DNA of 64,000 nt from JAJEAD01 sp965221555 (GCA_965221555.1 OZ244895.1:868001-932000), one strand, 5' to 3'; numbered from the stretch's first letter, positions 47,662 to 56,707 are shown. Numbers and translations are program-made. Notes: a model not told the origin generated them from the letters alone.

Positions 47662-49095
47662 GTGATCACCCTGTTCGTCGGGGCGCTGGCCACGGTTGTG
47701 GCCGTCGCCACTTCGGGACACGTTCTGCTCAGCAAGCGCGACCCGCGCGCGGCGTTCGGCTGGATCGCGGTCTGCCTCTTCTTTCCCCTTGCGGGGCCTG
47801 TCCTCTACCTGCTCTTCGGAGTGAACCGCATTCCCAGCCGGGCGCGGAAGCTCGAGTCCGACCGGGCCGCGCGCCTCGACGCGGATGAAATTCGCGATCG
47901 GGCGGAGTCCTTTGCCCGGGTACCCCTCGCAGCCCTCCGAGACGAGTTCCATGGCATTGCCCGTGTCTCGGAAGCGGTGACCCGGCGCCCGCTGCTCGAA
48001 GGCAATCGGGTCGTTCCCCTCTTCAATGGCGAGCAGGCTTACCCGGCGATGCTCGCAGCCATCGATGGTGCGCGCGAGTGCGTTCTGCTCCAGAGCTACC
48101 TGTTCCAGACCGATGCCACCGGGCACACGTTCTTCGACGCGCTGGATCGGGCGCGGCAACGCGCGGTGGATGTGCGGGTGATCGTCGACGGAGTCGGCGA
48201 GTACTACGCCTGGCCTCACGCGAGCACGGTGCTTCGGCAAAAGGGAGTGCGGCACACCCGCTTCCTGCCGCCGCGGCTGCTGCCTCCCGCGATCTACATC
48301 AACCTGCGCAACCACCGCAAAGTACTCGTGGTGGACCATCGAATCGGCTTCACCGGCGGGATGAACATCGGCGACCGGTATCTCGGCGAGCGTCCGCGCG
48401 GATACCGGGTCTCGGACCTGCACTTTCGGCTCGAGGGCCCGGTGGTGGCACAGCTCGAGCACGTGTTCCTCGAAGACTGGGCGTTTTGCACCGGCGACAC
48501 TTCGGTTCCGGCAGCTCGGGAGGAGTTCATTGCCGAGAAGGCCGGTGACGGGATCTGCCGCAGCATCGTCGACGGTCCCAACGAAGAGCTGGACCGGATG
48601 ACCACGACGATCCTCGGCGCCATCGCCGCCGCGCGCACGCGCATTCTGATCGTGACCCCTTATTTCCTGCCCCCCGAGACGATGCAGTCCGCACTCTCCC
48701 AGGCCGCGCTTCGCGGGGTTCAGGTGGACGTGCTGCTGCCCTCTCGCAGCTACCCTCCACTGGTCGCGTGGGCCTCGCGTCACATCATGGACGGGTTGCT
48801 CGCCCATGGAGTGCGCCTCTACGAGCAGCCGCCTCCCTTCGATCACACCAAGCTGCTTCTCGTGGACGACTACTACGTGCTCATGGGTTCCACCAACCTG
48901 GATCCGCGTTCGCTGAAGCTGAACTTCGAGCTGTGCGTGGAGGTCTACGAGCACCACCTCAACGACAAGCTCCGGCAGATGATGGAGTGGCGCATGGCGC
49001 GCGCGCGGCGGGTCGAGATCGAGACCCTGCGCAAACGTCCCCTACCGGTACGCCTGCGCGATGCCGCGAGCTGGCTCTTCTCGCCCTATCTGTAG
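47662..49095 (+). CDS. cls: cardiolipin synthase (phospholipase D family)
   Basis: The 477-residue protein has two N-terminal membrane helices (VITLFVGALATVVAVATSGH; AFGWIAVCLFFPLAGPVLYL). Two HKD motifs follow: NHRKVLVVDHRIGFTGGMN and DHTKLLLVDDYYVLMGSTN. It joins phosphatidyl groups to make cardiolipin in the inner membrane. I chose GTG 47662. An upstream ATG at 47575 is in frame, and the sequences around the two starts are near-identical direct repeats (47553-47580 and 47640-47667), so a small duplication created two candidate starts. Confidence 0.93.
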   Translation: MITLFVGALATVVAVATSGHVLLSKRDPRAAFGWIAVCLFFPLAGPVLYLLFGVNRIPSRARKLESDRAARLDADEIRDRAESFARVPLAALRDEFHGIARVSEAVTRRPLLEGNRVVPLFNGEQAYPAMLAAIDGARECVLLQSYLFQTDATGHTFFDALDRARQRAVDVRVIVDGVGEYYAWPHASTVLRQKGVRHTRFLPPRLLPPAIYINLRNHRKVLVVDHRIGFTGGMNIGDRYLGERPRGYRVSDLHFRLEGPVVAQLEHVFLEDWAFCTGDTSVPAAREEFIAEKAGDGICRSIVDGPNEELDRMTTTILGAIAAARTRILIVTPYFLPPETMQSALSQAALRGVQVDVLLPSRSYPPLVAWASRHIMDGLLAHGVRLYEQPPPFDHTKLLLVDDYYVLMGSTNLDPRSLKLNFELCVEVYEHHLNDKLRQMMEWRMARARRVEIETLRKRPLPVRLRDAASWLFSPYL

Positions 49096-49453
49096 TGCGC
49101 GCGAGAGACCTGTCATGGTGGGGTCGGAAACTCCGCTCTCGGGATCTCGCGCTCCTCGCGAATCCGGCGCCGTTCTCGCCGCAGCCAGGCCAGCTCCTGA
49201 CGTCCCTCAGCCGTCCCCCATCGTCTCGCCGGCCCTCTTCACGCTCGGCCCGACGCCCTGGTTGCGCGAGCAGCCGAACTCCGTGGTCGACTCCCTCGCC
49301 GAGCGACCCGCTCGGGCCACCTCGAGCCCGTGCCGGCGACTGCTCCGGGTGGACATTGGCGCGCCTCGGTGGCGCTGGCATCCGATATCTCGCTCCTGAT
49401 GAAGCGCTATCTCCGGCCGGGCCGCCTGGTCTGAGGGAGCGGGTACAAGAGCG
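49096..49453. other. intergenic, 358 bp, possible ORF remnant
   Basis: No confident gene. One plus-strand frame is open from about 49205 to a TGA at 49434 and ends in ASVALASDISLLMKRYLRPG, which looks protein-like. It has no start or clear family and could be the decayed C-terminus of a lost gene. Confidence 0.35.
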
Positions 49454-49876
49454 ATGGAAGCCCTGATCCCCGCTGCCCTCCTCGCGTGGGGGAACGCCCA
49501 TCAGAGCCTGCTCATCGCGCTCGGAGTCGGATCGATCGCGATGTTCGTGGGCACCCTGGTGGCGGTGCCCATCCTCATCTGCCGCCTCCCCCGTGACATC
49601 TACGTCCGGCGGCGGGCGCCCCGTACCCGGCCGGCGGGTCTGGGTGTCGTGCTCGCCCTCGCGCGCAACCTGCTCGGGCTCGCGATCATCGCCGCCGGCG
49701 TCCTCATGCTCGTGCTGCCCGGGCAGGGTCTTCTGACCATCGTCATCGGCGTGGCGCTTCTGGACTTTCCCGGCAAACACGCGCTGGAACGCCGGCTCAT
49801 CGGCCATCCCCGGGTGATCCGGGCGATGAACACCCTGCGAGAGCGATTCGGCCACCCGCCTCTCGATCCTCCGTGA
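49454..49876 (+). CDS. PGPGW-family small membrane protein
   Basis: The 140-residue protein has two hydrophobic segments (SLLIALGVGSIAMFVGTLVA; LLGLAIIAAGVLMLVLPGQG). The family motif region LVLPGQGLLTIVIGVALLDF is followed by PGKHALERRLIGHPRVIRAM. Function is unknown. It often sits near phospholipid or envelope genes, as here after cls. Confidence 0.85.
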   Translation: MEALIPAALLAWGNAHQSLLIALGVGSIAMFVGTLVAVPILICRLPRDIYVRRRAPRTRPAGLGVVLALARNLLGLAIIAAGVLMLVLPGQGLLTIVIGVALLDFPGKHALERRLIGHPRVIRAMNTLRERFGHPPLDPP

Positions 49877-50088
49877 GCGCTCGAGTCGTTGGCCTTCCGA
49901 TCGTGTGGCGGTTCACATGACTCGTTTCAAGTGGCATCTCGCGGTGCCCAGGTTTTCTGGATGGACCGCGTGATCCGCGCCGCCGAGGCGGCGGCGTCGA
50001 AGCGCGCGTTCCACAAGCGCGTATCGGCCCACGAGACGGGGGACTGTGAGCAATGCGGACCGAACATTGGGCAGTCTCCGACGCTCGG

Positions 50089-50385
50089 TCAGCCCGAATC
50101 TTTCGCCGATCTTCGGTAGCTTTGGGCGCCAAGATTCCGCGTCTGTGGCGCACACGGAGCGAACAACGCGCGACTGCGAGCCGGAAACATACATGGCGCC
50201 GGTGGCGCGGACGCAGCGGCGAGCGGGCCAGCAACGAGTGGCTTGCCGGGCCGGAAGCATCGCCCGAGGACTGCGGGGCGATGCGGGCAGCCGACCCCAA
50301 GTCGCAAGCGGCGCGACGGAGTACGGTCCGGCCAGGCGAGCATATTGGCGTGCGCAGCAGGAAATCGGTGAAATACGCGGGTTGG
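50089..50385. mobile_element. long-type repeat element
   Basis: The element is 50093-50381, 289 bp. The left terminus is CCCGAATCTTTCGCCGATC and the right terminus GGAAATCGGTGAAATACGCGG. It shares with the other long copies AGCCGGAAACA, GGCTTGCCGGGCCGGAAGC and GTCGCAAGCGGCGCGACGGA. Borders are TCAG on the left (50089-50092) and TTGG on the right, so the target duplication is not clean. It lies in the 536-bp gap between the PGPGW and carnitine dehydrogenase genes; nothing else is seen in that gap. Confidence 0.75.
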
Positions 50386-50412
50386 GACCAACTGTGACGC
50401 GAGGAGCGGGAC

Positions 50413-51399
50413 ATGACATTGAGAGGTCGCGACGATATTCGTCGGGTGGGACTGGTCGGCGGGGGCGTGATCGGCACCGGGTGGTCGATACGCTGCCTCG
50501 CCCGCGGGCTGGACGTCAGCATCAGCGACCCCGCGCCGGGTGCGGAAGAGCACTTGCGTGAAGCCGTCGCGAGGGCGTGGCCGATCATGGAGGAGGCGGG
50601 GCTTGCGAAGGGCGCGAGCCCGGAGCGCCTCGACTTCGTCTCCACCATCGAACAGGCGGTGAGCGGTGCGGACTTCGTGCAGGAGAACGTGCCGGAGCGT
50701 GAGGACCTGAAGATCGGCGTGCTGCGAGAGATCGGGGAACACGCTCCGCGCAACGCGATCATCGCTTCGAGCTCTTCCGGCCTCTTGCCGAGCCGCATCC
50801 AGTCCGAGACCGCAGCGCCGGAACGCGTGATCATCGGCCATCCCTTCTCGCCTCTTTACATCCTGCCCCTGGTCGAGATCGTGGGAGGCGACAAGACGAG
50901 CGAAGAGGCGGTGAAGACCGCGGCCGGAGTCTATCGGCGGCTCGGTATGCGGCCCTTGCACGTCCGCAACGAGATCGAAGCCTACCTCTCGGACCGCCTG
51001 CAGCAGGCGATCTGGCATGAGGCCCTGCACCTCGTGAACGATGGCATCGCCACCATCCCCGAGGTCGACGCCGCGATCACCGGAGGTCCGGGGTTGCGCT
51101 GGGCGTTCATGGGCACCGCGATGGCCTGGCACGTGGCCTCGGGGGAGGGCGGCATGCGCGCCACCCTGGCCCACTTCGGACCGGCCATGGATCTGCCCTG
51201 GACGAAGCTCGAACCCCCGGAGCTCACCGACGAACTCACCCGTCGGGTCGTGGAGGGCTGCGACGAAGCGACCGGTGACCGCGACTGGCGCGAGATGCAA
51301 AGGCGCCGCGATATCTGCCTGCTCAAGATCCAGGAAGTGATCGACGAGTACTGGTACCCGCCGGGGGAGGATGGCTGGCCCGAGATGGAAGAGGCCTGA
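50413..51399 (+). CDS. lcdH: L-carnitine 3-dehydrogenase
   Basis: The 328-residue protein has a Rossmann motif (VGLVGGGVIGTGWSIRCL) and segments of the carnitine-dehydrogenase branch of the 3-hydroxyacyl-CoA dehydrogenase family: FVQENVPEREDLK, IASSSSGLLPSRIQSE and GHPFSPLYILPLVEIVGG. It oxidises L-carnitine to 3-dehydrocarnitine with NAD+. The beta-keto acid cleavage gene converging from 52.3 kb supports the pathway. Some homologues are fused to a betainyl-CoA thioesterase; this one is not, and no separate thioesterase is seen nearby. GAGGAG precedes the start by 6 nt. Confidence 0.88.
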   Translation: MTLRGRDDIRRVGLVGGGVIGTGWSIRCLARGLDVSISDPAPGAEEHLREAVARAWPIMEEAGLAKGASPERLDFVSTIEQAVSGADFVQENVPEREDLKIGVLREIGEHAPRNAIIASSSSGLLPSRIQSETAAPERVIIGHPFSPLYILPLVEIVGGDKTSEEAVKTAAGVYRRLGMRPLHVRNEIEAYLSDRLQQAIWHEALHLVNDGIATIPEVDAAITGGPGLRWAFMGTAMAWHVASGEGGMRATLAHFGPAMDLPWTKLEPPELTDELTRRVVEGCDEATGDRDWREMQRRRDICLLKIQEVIDEYWYPPGEDGWPEMEEA

Positions 51400-51454
51400 G
51401 CCGCGCGCGTGCGGCCGGCGCCGCCCGGCCGCCGCGGGGGCCTCTTGCGTGGCG

Positions 51455-52339
51455 TCAGTGCGTCGTGATGCCGAGCTTCCTGCGCGCCTCTTCGGCGGAG
51501 ACGGCCCGCCCGCCGAGCTGCCCGATGATGTGAACCGCCTTCTCCACGAGCTCTGCGTTGCTCGCGAACTTGCCGCGCTCCAGGTAGAGGTTGTCCTCGA
51601 GCCCGACCCGGCAGTGCCCTCCGAGCAGCATCGCCTGGGCGACGAAAGGCATCTGGTAGCGCGAGATCCCGAACCCGGCCCACACCGATCCGGGCGGCAG
51701 GCTGTCGCGCATCAGCGCCATCGCCCGGGGGTCCGCCTCGACCCCCCAGGGGATGCCCATGCAGAGCTGGAACATGGGAGTGCCGACGATGAGTCCCTCC
51801 GAGATAAGCTGTTTGGCCTGCCAGATCTGCCCCATGTCGAAGACCTCGATCTCCGGCTTGGTGCCGGAGTCGCGGATACGCTCAGCCATGATGCGCAGGT
51901 GGTCGAGGGTGTTCATGGCCACGCTGCCGGAGAAGTTCATGCTGCCGCAGTCGAGGCTGCAGATGTCGGGCTTCAACTCCTCGACATGCGCCACGCGCTC
52001 CTCCGGCGACACGAAGTCGGTTCCCGGCCCGCCCACCGCGGGATCGTCCTCGCCCGGGTAGTACTCGCCGCCCATTCCGGTGGTGAGGTTCACGAGGACA
52101 TCGACGTTACTCTCGCGAACGAAGTCGACAACCTGGCGGAAGCACTCCGGGTCGCGGCCCGGGGCGCCGGTCTCGGGGTCGCGCACGTGAATGTGGGCGA
52201 CGGCGGCGCCGGCGTTGGCCGACTCGATGACGGCATCGGCGATCTGTCGGGGCGTATAGGGTATGGCGGGGTGCTTGCCCACGGTGTCGGCGCCGCCGGT
52301 AACGGCGCAGGTGACTATCACCTCGGTGTTCATGGTCAT
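51455..52339 (-). CDS. beta-keto acid cleavage enzyme (BKACE, DUF849), probably for 3-dehydrocarnitine
   Basis: The 294-residue protein starts VIVTCAVTGGADTVGKHPAI and PYTPRQIADAVIESANAGAA. The zinc motif is AHIHVRDPETG; the other family segments are LVNLTTGMGG, DICSLDCGSMNF and the C-terminal CRVGLEDNLYL with the catalytic-loop Glu. BKACE enzymes cleave a 3-keto acid with acetyl-CoA into acetoacetate and a new CoA ester. Next to carnitine dehydrogenase the expected products are acetoacetate and betainyl-CoA (as for Pseudomonas CdhC). ATG 52339 has GGGAGAG upstream. It is divergent from the DMSP-lyase-family gene. Confidence 0.9.
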   Translation of the reverse strand: MTMNTEVIVTCAVTGGADTVGKHPAIPYTPRQIADAVIESANAGAAVAHIHVRDPETGAPGRDPECFRQVVDFVRESNVDVLVNLTTGMGGEYYPGEDDPAVGGPGTDFVSPEERVAHVEELKPDICSLDCGSMNFSGSVAMNTLDHLRIMAERIRDSGTKPEIEVFDMGQIWQAKQLISEGLIVGTPMFQLCMGIPWGVEADPRAMALMRDSLPPGSVWAGFGISRYQMPFVAQAMLLGGHCRVGLEDNLYLERGKFASNAELVEKAVHIIGQLGGRAVSAEEARRKLGITTH

Positions 52340-52510
52340 GGTCGGGCTCTCCCTTGGTCCTGCTCGTCCTCGCCTTGCGCTTCGCGCGTGCGGCCTCAGG
52401 CGCGGAAGTCTACAGGCAATCGACGGGAGGCGCGCCGACTCGCGCACACTCTTTCGCGCTCTGCGAGAATGGCGGGACGCCGTTTGGCGGAACGCAAGGC
52501 GAAGTGACTC

Positions 52511-53155
52511 ATGAGCAACTGCGATCACGATTCCGGCGCGAACAAGCGTTCCGATGCCCTCGCCCACTTTCTCGATGCGGCCCGGGACACCGTGTTGGCG
52601 CTCGTCGAGACGGGAACGCCCGCCGGCGATGCGGCGGCGCGAATCTCCGGCGCGCTCGCGCGTTCGACCGGTACGCTGGTGGCGAGCGAGGCGCCGGCGC
52701 CTCCGGCCTGCCGGTACCTGGGTGACGCACTTGCCCGGGCGCGGGAAGTGGCTTCCATCGCGCCGCTTGCCGAGGCGCTCTCGGAGCTCGTTCCCGAGCT
52801 CGCCTGGCGCCGTCGTCCGGGGGCGGAAGCGCACGGGGAAGCGTTTCGCGACGGCCACGCCAATGCTCTGATCGTCGGCCCCGAGGGCCTGGAGCGGCGC
52901 AGTGACGTGCTCGTCGGCGTGAGTCTGGTGGCGCCCGGCGTGCGCTACATCGACCACCAGCATCCTCCGGAAGAGATCTACATCGTCATGAGCGAGGGCG
53001 AGTGGTATCGGGAAGGGAAGGGCTGGTATGCGCCGGGCGCCGGGGGGACGGTGTACCACTCCCCGAATGTAGTGCACGCGATGCGCGCGGGATCCGCGCC
53101 TGTGCTGGCGCTGTGGATGCTGTGGGTGGATCCGGCGGCGGCGTCCGCGGCCTGA
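52511..53155 (+). CDS. DMSP-lyase-family cupin (DddL/DddQ type)
   Basis: The 214-residue protein has a helical N-terminal half and a C-terminal cupin. Cupin motif 1 is YIDHQHPPEEIYIVMS, with candidate metal ligands His149, His151, Glu155 and Tyr157. Motif 2 is VYHSPNVVHAMRAG with His189. The surrounding GVSLVAPGVRY and GTVYHSPNVVHAMR match the dimethylsulfoniopropionate lyase family. That reaction cleaves DMSP to dimethyl sulfide and acrylate. It shares a 171-bp divergent gap with the BKACE gene. A related cupin acting on a carnitine or betaine intermediate is the alternative. Confidence 0.82.
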   Translation: MSNCDHDSGANKRSDALAHFLDAARDTVLALVETGTPAGDAAARISGALARSTGTLVASEAPAPPACRYLGDALARAREVASIAPLAEALSELVPELAWRRRPGAEAHGEAFRDGHANALIVGPEGLERRSDVLVGVSLVAPGVRYIDHQHPPEEIYIVMSEGEWYREGKGWYAPGAGGTVYHSPNVVHAMRAGSAPVLALWMLWVDPAAASAA

Positions 53156-53198
53156 CGCATTGGTTCGGGCGAAACCCGGCCGTCGATTCGAGGGCGAC

Positions 53199-53490
53199 AA
53201 TCGCAATGTCTCACCGATGTTCGGCCGCTTCGGGCGCCGAGATGCGGTGATAGTGGGGTTAGCCCGAGGTTCTTCACCAGTTTCCCAAGTGCGGACGCCA
53301 GTATGCTCGCGGCTGCGGGCCTCCCTCCCTCAAGCCGCAACGACTTCGTGTCAGCTACGCTTACCGCGTCTTTCAGTCCGTACCCCCCACTGTCACGGCA
53401 TCCTGGCGCGCGATGCGGCCGAAAGTCGGTGAAACTTCCGGGTCAGGGACCGAGAGACGCGCAAGGCGTAGCCCATACACCACGTCATAT
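53199..53490. mobile_element. repeat element interrupted by a nested short-type element
   Basis: An outer copy starts at about 53199 (CAATGTCTCACCGATGTTCGG ... GATAGTGGGG) and resumes after the insert as GGACCGAGAGACGCGCAAGG and CGTAGCC (from 53447). A complete short element, 53263-53442 (180 bp, inverted), lies inside it, bordered by TTAG (53259-53262) and TCAG (53443-53446). With the insert removed, the outer copy aligns with the intact copies without a gap. The array fills the gap before folK-folP, whose ribosome-binding site GGAGG follows. Confidence 0.75.
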
Positions 53491-53519
53491 ACTCGTCCCC
53501 ACGGAAGTTGGAGGCGGGC

Positions 53520-54797
53520 ATGCAAGTCCATCTGGGACTCGGTTCGAATCTGGGAGACCGGCGCGACTACCTGGCCCGGGCCATCGATGCCCTCGAGGCA
53601 CGAGGCGTCGGAATCCGCCGGGTGTCACCGGTGGTGGAGTCGCCCGCCCTCCTCCCCGATTCCGCACCTCCGGACTGGAACCGCCCCTTTCTGAACCTCG
53701 TCCTGGAGTGCAGCGTCGGATGCGACCCCGAGCAGCTTCGCCTCTGGATTGATGAAATCCAGAGCGCGTTCGGACGGGACAATACGTCGCACTGGTCGCC
53801 GCGGCCCATCGACATCGACATCCTGCTCTGGGGTCGGGAGCGGATCGTCACCGAACGCCTCACGATCCCTCACCGCGACCTCACCCGCCGAAGCTTCGTG
53901 CTTGCGCCGTTCACCGCGCTCGCGCCCCGGCTCGCGATCCCGGGTGACGCCGAACGCACGATGCTGGATCACTCGATCGCGCTGGGGCATCACATCCCGC
54001 TGTGGATGGGGATCGTCAACGTCACCCCGGACTCCTTTTCCGACGGCGGCCGATTCACGGCGTGGCCGCGGATCGAGGCCCATGTCGAGGCGATGATCGA
54101 TGCGGGCGTCCACATCATCGACGTGGGGGGGGAGTCCACGCGGCCGGGCGCCACCGAGGTGGCTCCCGAGCAGGAGTGGTCGCGGGTCGGGCCGGTGATC
54201 GAACGATTGACGCAGCGCCTGGCCGGAGACCGCCTGCGACCGCTCGTTAGCCTCGATACGCGCCACGCCGAGGTGGCCGCAAGGGGCCTGGAGTCGGGCG
54301 TTGACATCATCAACGACGTGAGCGGACTGAGCTCCCCCGACATGATCGCGCTCGCGCGCGATGCGCACTGCGACTGGGTAGCGATGCACCACGTTACGCT
54401 TCCCGCCGATCCGCGGGCCACGGTGCCGGATGACGAGGACATCTGCGATGCGGTCGAAGCGTGGCTGCTCGACCGGATGGAGGCCTGGGATGCCGCGGGG
54501 CTGGACCTGGAGCGCATCGTCTTCGATCCCGGGATCGGCTTCGGCAAGAACCGCCTGCAATCGTTGCGGCTCCTGCGCCGCGCGGGCGGGTTCCGGCGCC
54601 ACGGACTGCGGGTGCTCGTCGGCCACTCGCGCAAGTCCTTCATGAAGAGTTTCACGGAAGAAGACGAACTCGCACGCGACCTCGCCACCATCGGCGCTTC
54701 CCTGCACCTTTGCGCCCAGGGGGTGGACATCATCCGGGTCCATGACGTGCCGGGGCACATCGCCGCCTATCGGGGCTGGACGCACCTGGTCGGCTGA
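53520..54797 (+). CDS. folKP: fused HPPK-DHPS (folate biosynthesis)
   Basis: The 425-residue fusion has HPPK at residues 1-165: VHLGLGSNLGDRRDYLARAI, the segment SHWSPRPIDIDILLWG and the IPHRDL motif. DHPS fills about 168-425: MGIVNVTPDSFSDGGRF, INDVSGL and LVGHSRKSFMKSF. It makes 7,8-dihydropteroate from hydroxymethyl-dihydropterin and pABA. The fusion is unusual in Proteobacteria, where the two are separate. It stands at the edge of an H4MPT cluster that also carries pterin genes, so a link to methanopterin synthesis is possible, but the motifs are those of ordinary folate enzymes. GGAGG lies just before ATG 53520. Confidence 0.93.
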   Translation: MQVHLGLGSNLGDRRDYLARAIDALEARGVGIRRVSPVVESPALLPDSAPPDWNRPFLNLVLECSVGCDPEQLRLWIDEIQSAFGRDNTSHWSPRPIDIDILLWGRERIVTERLTIPHRDLTRRSFVLAPFTALAPRLAIPGDAERTMLDHSIALGHHIPLWMGIVNVTPDSFSDGGRFTAWPRIEAHVEAMIDAGVHIIDVGGESTRPGATEVAPEQEWSRVGPVIERLTQRLAGDRLRPLVSLDTRHAEVAARGLESGVDIINDVSGLSSPDMIALARDAHCDWVAMHHVTLPADPRATVPDDEDICDAVEAWLLDRMEAWDAAGLDLERIVFDPGIGFGKNRLQSLRLLRRAGGFRRHGLRVLVGHSRKSFMKSFTEEDELARDLATIGASLHLCAQGVDIIRVHDVPGHIAAYRGWTHLVG

Positions 54798-54809
54798 GCT
54801 TTCCCTTCC

Positions 54810-55367
54810 TTACTTCGTGCGCCGGTAGTCCGAGATCCGCGCCACCATCCACTCCCAGGCTTCCCGCTCTCGCGCGCCCGCCGTCTTCTCCACCGCGATG
54901 CGCAGGTACTCCATCTCCCGGTCGATCTTCTCCGCCGGCAGCAGGGGCAGCCGGCTGACCAGGATGGATGCCTCGATGACGGCCGCCTGTGCCCGGTTGA
55001 ATCCCCGAAACTCGGCGTGCGTCTCGCGTCTCCTTTCCCGGCAGTAGAAGCGTGGGCGCACCGCGTCGTCCTCCCACTTCGCGACCTCGACCTCCACGTG
55101 GGCGAGCGCATCGGCGAGGCGCACCCCGGCAACGTCTTGCGCCGGGAGTGTCGGCCAGTCTTTCCGGCCGGTCAGACAGCCCGCGAATACGCGCACGTCG
55201 TCGGTATGGTTGATAACCGCCTGGCGGCTGCGCTTCAGGTTGTCGAAGGTCCGGGAGGGCCGGAAGGGTGAGATGAGATACAGCCCGTCCTCTTCGCGCA
55301 CTCCCATCGCCGCGATGTTGGGCCGACCGGTGGCTCCCAGCGTGGTGACGATGGTTTCCCGGATCAC
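54810..55367 (-). CDS. DUF447 family flavin-binding-like protein
   Basis: The 185-residue protein starts VIRETIVTTLGATGRPNIAA, then GLYLISPFRPSRTFDNLKRS, AVINHTDDVRVFAGCLTG and FNRAQAAVIEASILVSRLPL. DUF447 has a flavin-reductase-like split barrel and is a regular member of archaeal and bacterial H4MPT/methanofuran gene sets. Its biochemical role is not settled. GTG 55367 overlaps the upstream stop (GTGA). Confidence 0.88.
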   Translation of the reverse strand: MIRETIVTTLGATGRPNIAAMGVREEDGLYLISPFRPSRTFDNLKRSRQAVINHTDDVRVFAGCLTGRKDWPTLPAQDVAGVRLADALAHVEVEVAKWEDDAVRPRFYCRERRRETHAEFRGFNRAQAAVIEASILVSRLPLLPAEKIDREMEYLRIAVEKTAGAREREAWEWMVARISDYRRTK

Positions 55368-56707
55368 GGAAGCGCCGGGCCGCGGACCGCCACTCCCCAC
55401 TCGAGCTCGTTGTCCTGCAGGTAGCGCTTGCCGAGCTGCCACGCGATCTGGGCGCGGCCGAGCTCCACGCCGAGGTAGAAGGCATGGCTGGCGTCGTCTC
55501 CCACTCCGAGCCCCGGAAAGAGCGCGAAGGGATCGGTCGCCGTCTGGTGCCCGTCCCGGTTGTACACGTGGATGCCGTCCCGGGTGAGCTGAATGCGAAA
55601 GCTCGGGTCCTTGATCGCGGCGGCGGTGCGGGCCACTTCGCGGGCTTCGTAGGGGAAGGGCTTGCGGTCCTTGAGCGCCATCAGCCCGGGGTGGTAGCGC
55701 TGCGGCAGATTGGCGTCGCGCTTCGCCGCGTGCATGATGCGCCGCGCGATGTCCACTTCACGCACCGCGGTGTGCGCATGGGGGCTGACCTCCGTGGTCA
55801 GGACGGCGCCGATGTCGAGCTCCGACACCACCCCCATCAGCACCGCGGTCATCCCCGTGGTGTCGGCATCGGTGAGCTCGGTGACGTTGCCGATTCCCAT
55901 CATCATCTCCGCCTCCGGGCAGCGGTGGCGCACCGCGTGGTAACGCAACAGGGAATCGGTAAAGCCGAACTGGATGGGCTCGAGGACGGGATCGAGGAGA
56001 AAGCGCCGGCCTCGGGCGGCCAGGGTCTCCGCCGCGCGGTAGAGGCTGGCCAGATCCCGGGGCGGGTCCGGGATGAGCACCGGGGTGCTCGCGACCTCGT
56101 CCGCGATGTGAAGAGTGCTCTCTCGCAGACTCAGCAGGTAGTGCGCTCCCGCCCGGCCCCCGCGCAGCAGGTCTTCCGGCTCCAGGGAGTCGACGCTCAC
56201 CGCGTGGCCTTCCTGCCCGAGTGCGCGCACGCTCTCTTCCAGATGGGGAAAGGGAACCCCGGGGAGGCAGCCCAGATCGATGACGTCCGCGCCGTCGGCC
56301 CGGTAGGCGTCGGCGCGCTCGACGATCTGTGCGGGGGTCAGGCGCGGCGCATCCACGATCTCGGCGATGATGGTCACGCAGTGCCCGCTCAGATCGGGCT
56401 TGCGGCCCCCGGTGCCGAAGTACTCGGGCAGGTCCTTGAGGTCCTTGGGGCCGCGTTCGACCGGCACCCCGTACGCTTCCGAGAGTGCCTCGACCTCCCC
56501 GCCGCACAGACCGGGGACGAGGATGCGCTGGGCGTCGCCGGGGCCGTCGAGGCGCCGGCGGATCATGTCCGCCGTCATCAGGCCCGCGACCTGCAGGCCG
56601 AGTTCGTGCACCCGATAGGAGAAGTCTCTTTTCTCGAGGCCCTCGATCTCACGGCACAGGCTGTCCCGGGCGAGGCGACCGGTGAGAAAAAGGATGTGCT
56701 CCCCCAT
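55364..56707 (-). CDS. dihydropteroate-synthase-like protein of the H4MPT cluster (DUF6513 type)
   Basis: The 447-residue protein starts MGEHILFLTGRLARDSLCRE. The central TIM-barrel-like region resembles DHPS (PAQIVERADAYRADGADVID and VSVDSLEPEDLLRGGRAGAH, then IGNVTELTDADTTGM). The C-terminal part ends RAQIAWQLGKRYLQDNELEW. This family of DHPS-related proteins occurs in methanogens and methylotrophs and is thought to take part in methanopterin synthesis. It could join a pterin to a ribofuranosylaminobenzene moiety made by the beta-RFAP synthase encoded at 62 kb; that is inference. It directly abuts the pterin dehydratase gene. Confidence 0.86.
   Translation of the reverse strand: MGEHILFLTGRLARDSLCREIEGLEKRDFSYRVHELGLQVAGLMTADMIRRRLDGPGDAQRILVPGLCGGEVEALSEAYGVPVERGPKDLKDLPEYFGTGGRKPDLSGHCVTIIAEIVDAPRLTPAQIVERADAYRADGADVIDLGCLPGVPFPHLEESVRALGQEGHAVSVDSLEPEDLLRGGRAGAHYLLSLRESTLHIADEVASTPVLIPDPPRDLASLYRAAETLAARGRRFLLDPVLEPIQFGFTDSLLRYHAVRHRCPEAEMMMGIGNVTELTDADTTGMTAVLMGVVSELDIGAVLTTEVSPHAHTAVREVDIARRIMHAAKRDANLPQRYHPGLMALKDRKPFPYEAREVARTAAAIKDPSFRIQLTRDGIHVYNRDGHQTATDPFALFPGLGVGDDASHAFYLGVELGRAQIAWQLGKRYLQDNELEWGVAVRGPALP

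Noticed and set aside
48959..49855. A 298-codon minus-strand ORF opposite cls and the PGPGW gene
   Set aside because: Composition is typical of a high-GC shadow, and both plus-strand genes beneath it have clear family motifs.
53528..53560. tRNA-like T-arm sequence GGTTCGAATCTGGG
   Set aside because: It lies inside folK coding for GLGSNLGD, and no cloverleaf can be formed around it.
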